DNA of 64,000 bases from Semisulcospira habei. Lineage: Eukaryota > Mollusca > Gastropoda > Semisulcospiridae. Positions within the stretch are counted from its first letter, which is position 1, and each line of letters begins with the position of its first letter. Positions 57,559 through 64,000 of the stretch are shown one piece after another. Location: contig BTPG01000001.1 in the NCBI GenBank assembly GCA_036245525.1, positions 220,524,320-220,588,319 of the forward strand, given 5' to 3'. Made by a program: the position numbers and the translations under genes. A model generated the notes under the pieces. That model was not told the DNA's origin and did no database searches. It saw only the letters and a program-made list of their open reading frames with translations.

Positions 57559-59765
57559 TTAAGGAAAAGTCATGACTGTTTCGATGATAACGATGAGAAA
57601 ATAAAAGCCCTTCTCCACGAAATGCACCGGTTACACAGAGCCCACCAGAATGATCCTTCCTCCGTCTCCAAAAAGGCAGCCTTCACGAGCACATGCAGAA
57701 CGTTTCAAGCCAAGCTTAGGAAGTTGCAAGACTCGTGGCTCAGTCAGAAGGCAGATGAGCTCCAGAGTTACGCGGAAAATCACGACTCCAAGAGATTTTT
57801 CGATGCTCTCAAGACTCACTACGGCCCTCTTTCTTCTAGGACCTCCCCCCTCCTGAGCTCTGACGGCAACACGCTCATAACTGAGAAGGCCAAGATCCTG
57901 GACAGATGGGCAGAACATTTTGAAGCTGTGCTGAACAGACCGTCCAGAACGAACGATGAGGCGATTGACCGCCTCGATCAAGTAGACTTAAATCTAGAGC
58001 TGGACTATCCTCCCTTCGAAAGTGAAGTGCAAAAAGCTGTTGACCAGCAGTCAAGCGGCAAAGCTCCTGGAGCTGATGCCATTCCAGCAAAGATCTACAA
58101 GACTGGTGGATCGGTGGTCATCGGTAAACTGACTGAACTCTTCACGACGTTCTGGAACAAGGGCGAGATCCCCCAAGAGCTCAAAGACGCGTCCATTATT
58201 CACCTATACAAGAGGAAAGGTAACCGTCAGGTTTGTGACAACCACAGTGGCATCTCACTACTCTCCATAGCAGGCAAAATCTTTGCTAGAGTCTTACTGA
58301 AGCGGTTAAATGCCCACCTAGAGAAGGGCCATCTCCCAGAGTGCCAGTCTGGTTTCCGGAAGGGAAGAGGAACTGTAGACATGATATTTGCTGCTCGCCA
58401 ACTCCAGGAAAAGTGCCAGGAGCAGAACAACCAGCTGTACACAACGTTCATCGACCTCACCAAGGCCTTCGACACCGTAAGCCGAGAGGGCCTAGGGAAG
58501 ATCATGGCGAAGTTCGGTTGTCCTGACAAGTTCATCACCATGGTCAGGCAGTTTCACGATGGTATGACGGCCCGAGTTCTTGATGACGACGACTGCTCCG
58601 AAACCTTCCCTGTCTCAAATGGAGTCAAGCATGGCTGTGTTTTAGCTCCCACCCTCTTCAGCATGATGTTTTCTGCTATGTTCACTGATGCCCTTAGGGA
58701 TAGCCACCAGGGAATCCGTATCAAGTACAGAACTGACGGGAAGCTGTTCAAACTGCGCAGACTTAAGGCCATAACAAAATTTAAGGAAACTGTTTTGAGA
58801 GACTTTCTTTATGCTGATGACTGTGCTCTTAATGCAGGCTCGGAGCCGGAGATGCAAGCCAGCATGGACCAGTTCTCATCAGCATGCGACAACTTCGGCC
58901 TAACCATCAACACCAAGAAGACCGAAATCATGCACCAGCCAGCACCAGACCAACCCTATGTTGAGCACTCCATCTCAGTGAATGGACAAAAGCTCCAGGC
59001 AGTTGACAGCAGCACCCTCTCCAGAGCAGTCCACATTGACGACGAAATTAATTGCAGTATTGCAAAAGCCAGCGCCAACTTCGGGAGGCTGCGGGAGACT
59101 GTCTGGGAGCGCAGGGGAAATCAGTCTGGAGACGAAACACAAGGTATACCGTGCAGTTATCTTGCCCACCCTCTTGTACGCTTGCGAAACCTGGTCTGTG
59201 TACAGGAGGCATGCACTCAGACTGAACCACTTTCACCTAACATGCCTGCGCAAGATCCAGAAGATAAGGTGGCAGGACAAGACCCCAGATACTGAAGTGC
59301 TCCTTTCTGCGGGTGTGCCTTTTGTCCACACCATGCTGATGATGCATCAAGTCAGATGGGCGGCCCACGTCGTAAGGATGCCAGATGAACGCAGCTGCTC
59401 TTCGGCGAACTGTCCTCAGGCAAGCATTGTCATGGCGGCCAGCGCAAGCGTTTCAAAGACATTTTCAAGGTTTCCCTGAAAGCCCTTGAGATACATACCA
59501 ACTCCTGGGAGAAATCAGCCCTGGATCGCATCTCATGGCGCAGCCTTATCAACAGGGGATCCACCAGCGCTGAGGATAGACGCACAACCGAAGCAGAGAG
59601 AAAGCGCCTCCAGAGGAAAGGACGAGCGGCAAGCACCTTCAATGCTGCACCATCTCACGTGTGTCCCACCTGTGGGAGGCACCTCCGTGCCCGGATTGGC
59701 CTCACCAGCTATCTCCGGACACATCATTATTAGACACAACATGGCTGGAGCTTTCAATGGTCCTC
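57559..59765 (+). pseudogene. LINE 3' part: reverse transcriptase and zinc-finger end
   Basis: Coding begins at RKSHDCFDDNDEKI (about 57560). The upstream open codons are antisense of the inverted segment. RT landmarks are GKAPGADAIPAKIY, NHSGISLLSIAGKI, FIDLTKAFDTV (58447), GVKHGCVLAPTLFS and catalytic YADD in FLYADDCAL (58810). A frame change falls near 59120 and more lesions near 59400-59470. The C-terminal zinc finger [14 protein letters not shown] lies at 59668-59710 and the stop at 59732. Related to but clearly distinct from the 48775 element. A short 3' UTR runs into an AT microsatellite. Confidence 0.9.
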
Positions 59766-59785
59766 ATCGCCCGCTATGGACGCAC

Positions 59786-59955
<170 letters not shown>

Positions 59956-60332
59956 ATTTTCCTCCCTACGTCACACGACCAGTCACTTTAGCGCAAACCG
60001 TACCATGTGACCGTGATATAAAAACCCTTGTAGCGAAAAATGGCGGACGTTTTGTGGCCCTCTCGATGGCGGATCTTGGATGCGAATTTTGTTCTATAAA
60101 AGATCACCAAAAGTCCAAAACGTTCGAAAGTAAAAAGTTGCATAGTGTTGTTCAAAACAGCAAGCACTCAGTACTGGAGATGGCAACGTCATGAAATATT
60201 TTAAATTACGTCATCAGTCTATTATGTGTAAATGTATATTCCTTTGACGTCAGTCATGTCTGGCATGATCAAGGTCGAAAGATGTCTTCTTGATTTCGTT
60301 TACGAAAATAGTGGAGGAATGAAAACAAATAC

Positions 60333-60492
60333 GTTATTGGTCGGCGGGATTCGCTGCACGGACCCTTGTAGACCTTCGGGAGGTCAAAGGATTCAATGTA
60401 CCCCTCAGGCCTTCGGCCTTCGGGGTACAATGATTCCTTTGACCTCCCTCAGGTCTACAAAGGTCCGTGTAGCGAACCCCTCCGACCAATAA
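60333..60492. repeat. FB-J: 160-bp foldback
   Basis: TTATTGGTCGGCGGGATTCG ... CGAACCCCTCCGACCAATAA, inner arms GGAGGTCAAAGGATTCAATG with complement, centre GGCCTTCGGCC. Confidence 0.85.
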
Positions 60493-60496
60493 CTTA

Positions 60497-60626
60497 TAAT
60501 ATAAAATAATATAATATAATATAATATAATATAATATAATATAATATAATATAATATAATATAATATAATATAATATAATATAATATAATATAATATAAT
60601 ATAATATAATATAATATAATATAATA
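60497..60626. repeat. (TATAA)n microsatellite
   Basis: About 26 units of a 5-bp TATAA repeat directly after FB-J. Confidence 0.96.
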
Positions 60627-60862
60627 ATTTACTAACTCCTCTTTGTATGAAGAACCTGACCTTGGAAAATGAGGGTAATGGACCAACCATGAATGCAAAA
60701 AAATAGTCCGTAAGCATCATAGGCAGACTTGAAAAAGTATTCCAGTTGAGGCCTAGAGTAAGACTGCGGCCTTGAAGGAGATAAGTTGATCGTGATTCAA
60801 CAGAATCTGGGTTTAGTACATTTGTGCTATCAAGTAGTACTGAAGAGATCGACCTTGAAAAT

Positions 60863-60982
60863 GTTAACCCTTTGGCAGTCGGTAGCGCTTTTTGTCGCGA
60901 TAATTCCTGTAGGATGTCGGAGTGTTGTTATTCCTGCAGGAATCATCGCGATAAAAAGCGCTACTGACAGCCAGAGGGTTAA
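60863..60982. repeat. Foldback element FB-D
   Basis: TTAACCCTTTGGCAGTCGGT ... ACTGACAGCCAGAGGGTTAA. Confidence 0.75.
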
Positions 60983-61257
60983 ATGCCTCAAATACGCTCG
61001 TTCACAGGAGATGGACTGACACGCGACTTATCAGCGTAGCGAATCGAGGTTAGACAACCGGTGTGCACAGTTTATGTGTTCACCTTCTCTTTCAGTCTTT
61101 TTCATCTTTTGCGTGTGCAAACTGATTGGAGTAGAGCCAGGTATACAGGCCATATAACAGTGTGTCAGTGTTTCAAAGACCATACAGCTACAGACCTCAC
61201 AGGTCAAAGTCCTGGCAAACATAGTCTGTGTATCAGTGCAATTCCAAAACCCTCCCT

Positions 61258-61337
61258 TTAACTCATTCGAGACGTGCCGCCTCCGGATGCGCGGCTTAAG
61301 CCGCGTATCCGGAGGTGGCACGTCTCGAAAGAGTTAA
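61258..61337. repeat. Foldback element FB-E
   Basis: TTAACTCATTCGAGACGTGC ... GCACGTCTCGAAAGAGTTAA around GCGGCTTAAGCCGC. Confidence 0.85.
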
Positions 61338-61983
61338 AGTACTTTACGTGCACTGAATAAAAGAGTTGTTCTTGTTTTGTTTTTTCCCCACTACATGATC
61401 GGAAGAATCAGATACATAAACCGAAAATTTCCACAACTGTTGTAGAATTATTAGATAAGATAAGAGATAGAACTGTATTGCCATATGTAAAAATATATTA
61501 GGAAATCGTTTTAGTTGTTGTGTCACAAAAATATCGAATGGGACACACACGCTCTAGCAGTCTTTTCTACTGTAAGCAGTTCTAGGGTATTGCTTACGGT
61601 GTGTCAAGGTACAGTCAGGGCTCTGCGCTTTATCCGTGAAAATGTACTTTAGAAGTTGTCAGGTGGAGGTTATGATACGGCAGCAGCTGTGAGTTGATCT
61701 TTACTGCTTGTGTGTGCTGGTCTTTGATTACTGTGGCACGCCAAGGGCGGATCTGGAAGACAAGGGGGTGGGGGGGGATCTCTAGCGTTCCTGATGCCCA
61801 CACATGCCTCCTTCACTAGACGCTCTATCTACCTAAACCGCCTCACCACGCTGGTTTGTAGTCTGAAAGTCTGTTCTCTTGTCTCTGCGCTTCATTGTAT
61901 AGGTAAAACGCCCCATACAAAGTCCTGGACAACCCTCTAAGACCCTCTCTTTTGACATGTGCTGTAGCGGGGAGCACCTTACT

Positions 61984-62019
61984 TAGCTCATTCGGAGGCG
62001 GCACGTCTCGAATGAGTTA
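61984..62019. repeat. FB-E remnant
   Basis: TTAGCTCATTCGGAGG fused to CGGCACGTCTCGAATGAGTTAA, with most of the left arm deleted. Confidence 0.65.
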
Positions 62020-62107
62020 ATGGCTTCCGCAGAATTTAAGCTCACTCATGCAACAACACCCACATACAAATGCATCACATTAGAGCAATACCCTACGTAC
62101 ACAGCGT

Positions 62108-62168
62108 TACACTGGTTGTCTCATCCGATTCGCTGCTCAGCGCAGCGAATCGAGGGAGACAATCAGTG
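62108..62168. repeat. Foldback element FB-G
   Basis: ACTGGTTGTCTCATCCGATTC ... GAATCGAGGGAGACAATCAGT. Confidence 0.8.
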
Positions 62169-62559
62169 TGGCACGGAGTTTGTAATCAGGCACTTTCCTC
62201 GAGATGCCACGTCGATGAAGTTCTTCTGACTGGTGCTGAAAAAACACCGACCTGTTTGAACGCAATTCTTATCTTCCGTTTCACAGGCTGAGGTTGACAC
62301 AAGAATTAAATGATTTGAAACTCAATTTATCCTGCTCTCGGTCTCACATACTTGATGTAAAATTGTATTGATGCCTGTATACAAGCCAGTAAGACTGACA
62401 CTGAAGTAAATTGAATTTTTAAAAAAATTGTATCAGCCCTTGCCTGTGTTCCGTTTAACCACATCACAGGCAGTGAACGCAGATTGCGTTTTTGAAGTCA
62501 TTGTAAATTCAATGTCAAAGATCCCCAGACGTCAAAGGAAATGGATACACAATGGTTTC

Positions 62560-62622
62560 AGCAAGAGGCATAGATCCTCATGAGCCCCCTCATTTGCGGG
62601 GATCTGTCCCTCTTGCAGTTGG
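62560..62622. repeat. FB-F core, truncated
   Basis: GCAAGAGGCATAGATCCTCA, GAGCCCCC, then GGGGATCTGTCCCTCTTGC. Confidence 0.65.
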
Positions 62623-62867
62623 GTGTTGTACAGTTTTCTCCGCAGTCCAGGGCTTAGCCTGATACAAACTTCTTTCGCTTGTTCAAGAACTTATCTTCAA
62701 AAAAAGGGGGTCAAACAGTGTGTCAGATAAACAGTCCAGCATGCAGAGTCGCCGACTATAAGAGTCGAAGTCACCGCAAAGTTCAATGATTTATTTGAAA
62801 TTGTTCCTTGCAAAAGGTAGGTTCCGCTAATGACAAACTTACCTGAAACGTTTCTACATATATACCG

Positions 62868-62920
62868 CCGTGAGATGGCCTTAGCCGCCTGCTCGGCGTT
62901 AAACCCAAATAACTAACTTC
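62868..62920 (+). mobile_element. SINE 3'-end fragment
   Basis: CCGTGAGATGGCCTTAGCCG ... CTCGGCGTTAAACCCAAATA. Second copy of the 21768 fragment. Confidence 0.65.
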
Positions 62921-63025
62921 TACATATATAGGTAGATAGATGGATGGATCGATGGATCATCGATTGAAAAGCTGGCGTTTTTGTTTGTTTGTGACGTAGG
63001 GATTTCTTTTTTATTTCTCTTCCAG

Positions 63026-63065
63026 ATGTTTTGGGTGTTGTTGGTCGTAACCCTGCTAGCAGCAG
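63026..63065 (+). CDS. Secreted protein, exon with start and signal peptide
   Basis: ATG immediately follows the acceptor TTTCTCTTCCAG and encodes a hydrophobic leader (MFWVLLVVTLLAA), then donor GGTAAGG, leaving one base of a split Ala codon. The following exon completes it in phase. Upstream 5' UTR exons must exist but are not recognisable. Confidence 0.75.
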
Positions 63066-63488
63066 GTAAGGAAAATCTACTTACACTGAACCGGTACTAC
63101 TTCTGAACTGTCTTGGTTGATCTGCCTCCTGTCAGTCGTATAGTCGTCATTTGACAATTCCCACATGTCGAATCTTTGACTTTACATGATTTTTTTTATT
63201 ATTATGTCAGTCGAAGAAATCACCATGGCATTATCGTTCGATCATGAATGGGGTCTCGTGCAAACAGATCAACAGCTGTCAAGATTTCTGTCCTCGTCGC
63301 CTGTGTCTTTCTGAATATCGTATCCGTTTAAGCTTTAACGGAATGCAACATAATCTGGATCGGCCATGATAGTTTAAGCGTGGTTCTAATTAGCCGGGCG
63401 CTTCTGTCACCACCCCTGAACAACCACAGTACCTGGTTTATTATGTAGTCTTCAGTGCACAGTTCCCAAATGTGAACATTTGAACGTG

Positions 63489-63713
63489 TTAACCCCCTTG
63501 TGCATGCAGCCACCGGTACTGTAGCAGGGGCGGATCAGTTACTTCGGGTGGGGGGTCCAACTTTTTGTTTGAACACCCGAAAAAGGGACTTTGTTATAGC
63601 ATTTTAAAGAATTTTGGATTGGGTGGGGGGATGGGGGTCCGGAACCCCTGTAACCGCCCCCCCCCAGATCCGCCCCGGCCGTAGTCCCGATGATGCATGC
63701 ACAAGGGGGTTAA
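63489..63713. repeat. FB-C interrupted by a GGGGCGGATC-ended insertion
   Basis: TTAACCCCCTTGTGCATGCA (63489) and GATGCATGCACAAGGGGGTTAA (to 63713) are the two ends of one FB-C. Between them is about 145 bp starting CAGGGGCGGATC and ending GATCCGCCCCGG, flanked by GTAG on both sides (63531-63534, 63681-63684). Similar GGGGCGGATC ends occur at 9918 and 61744. Confidence 0.7.
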
Positions 63714-63742
63714 TGGTTCTTTCTCGTGTCACTCTCCAACAG

Positions 63743-63868
63743 CGGATGCGCAGACATGGCATCACGCGACCTTCACGGCTGGTGCTTCCATGCTGGGTGA
63801 CTTCCACGCGGAAAGTGTGTGGGGACAGGAGGCATTGGACGTGGTCGCCGATCCGCACGGGGGGACAG
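63743..63868 (+). CDS. Secreted protein, second coding exon (gene continues off window)
   Basis: Follows CTCTCCAACAG and ends GGGGGGACAG before GTAGGA. It is in phase with the exon at 63026 and supplies the likely signal cleavage region (ADAQ) and about 40 residues with TWHHATFTAGASML, AESVWGQEAL and VVADPHGGTG. The look (aromatic start, then V..DP.G.TG) recalls the beginning of secreted polysaccharide lyases such as molluscan alginate lyases of family PL14, but two exons are too little to decide. Role unassigned; extracellular location is likely. Confidence 0.7.
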
Positions 63869-63933
63869 GTAGGACATGTTTCAACATTCAAAACGTTCAT
63901 AAGCTACCCTCCCCCCCCCCCCCACCTCCCTAC

Positions 63934-63934
<1 letters not shown>

Positions 63935-63976
<42 letters not shown>
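63935..63976. repeat. (AC)n microsatellite with flanking C-runs
   Basis: About 40 bp of AC between C-rich tracts at the window end, in the intron after 63868. Confidence 0.93.
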
Positions 63977-64000
63977 CCCCACACACATACCCCACCCCCC

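Larger units (their letters stand above)
59956..63025. other. Intergenic region upstream of the secreted-protein gene
   Basis: No coding exon recognised. It holds foldbacks and microsatellites listed separately. 61440-61515 is the reverse complement of part of 17735-17815 (TTATCTTATC and CATATGGCAATA shared), a short dispersed repeat. 62170-62555 shows nothing I recognise. Confidence 0.5.

Noticed and set aside
60334..60720. Tyr-Ile/Leu-Tyr repeat frames
   Set aside because: TATAA pentanucleotide repeat and FB-J palindrome.

Overview
The window looks like nuclear DNA of an animal, most likely a marine gastropod or other lophotrochozoan. That assignment is an inference from four things: a 7-exon rhodopsin-type GPCR gene with GT-AG introns, abundant microsatellites, tRNA-derived SINEs with GGCGTTAAAC- or GACGTTAAGC-type 3' ends, and an intact-length invertebrate-type Maverick/Polinton. 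No rRNA or functional tRNA gene, CRISPR array or bacterial operon is visible.

Layout: 1-10480 is intergenic and full of short palindromic foldback elements, plus a SINE and microsatellites. 10481-24266 (+) is a complete class A GPCR gene whose seven exons join in phase to a 421-residue protein. 24267-28426 is downstream DNA with degenerate repeats, foldbacks and a 375-bp retroposon bounded by a 16-bp target duplication. 28450-44632 is a 16.2-kb Maverick/Polinton. 44672-48774 is repeat-rich. 48775-51292 (+) is a 5'-truncated non-LTR retrotransposon. 51293-55805 is intergenic. 55806-59765 is a second non-LTR element whose 5' part is inverted relative to its 3' part, with a SINE nested in the inverted part. 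59766-63025 is repeats and intergenic DNA. The first two exons of a secreted-protein gene lie at 63026-63868 (+), and the gene runs off the window.

The Polinton has 5'-AG...CT-3' termini, terminal inverted repeats of about 334 bp and a 6-bp duplication CAGCTG. It carries protein-primed-type DNA polymerase B, a retroviral-like integrase, an FtsK/HerA-type packaging ATPase, a probable double-jelly-roll major capsid protein and about ten conserved accessory or virion-type genes. Genes on both strands share tiny bidirectional promoters and an AATAAAAATG start context. Integrase, the 345-residue and 275-residue proteins, the ATPase and several small genes are open. PolB, the capsid gene and at least four others carry frameshifts or stops, so the copy is probably inactive, although some breaks in homopolymers could be assembly errors. 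I recognised no maturation protease.

More than 45 short hairpin elements are scattered outside the Polinton. I sorted them by eye into families: FB-A/A' (GATCGACCATGATARTTCAAG core), FB-B, FB-C (TGCATGCAGCCACCGGTA), FB-D (GTCGGTAGCGGTTTTAGTCG), FB-E (CTCATTCGAGACGTGCCG), FB-F (GAGCCCCCGC core), FB-G (GGTTGTCTCCCTCGATTCGC), FB-H, FB-I, FB-J, FB-K and FB-M. Most full copies start TTAAC and end GTTAA. The Polinton itself sits inside an FB-E-like hairpin.
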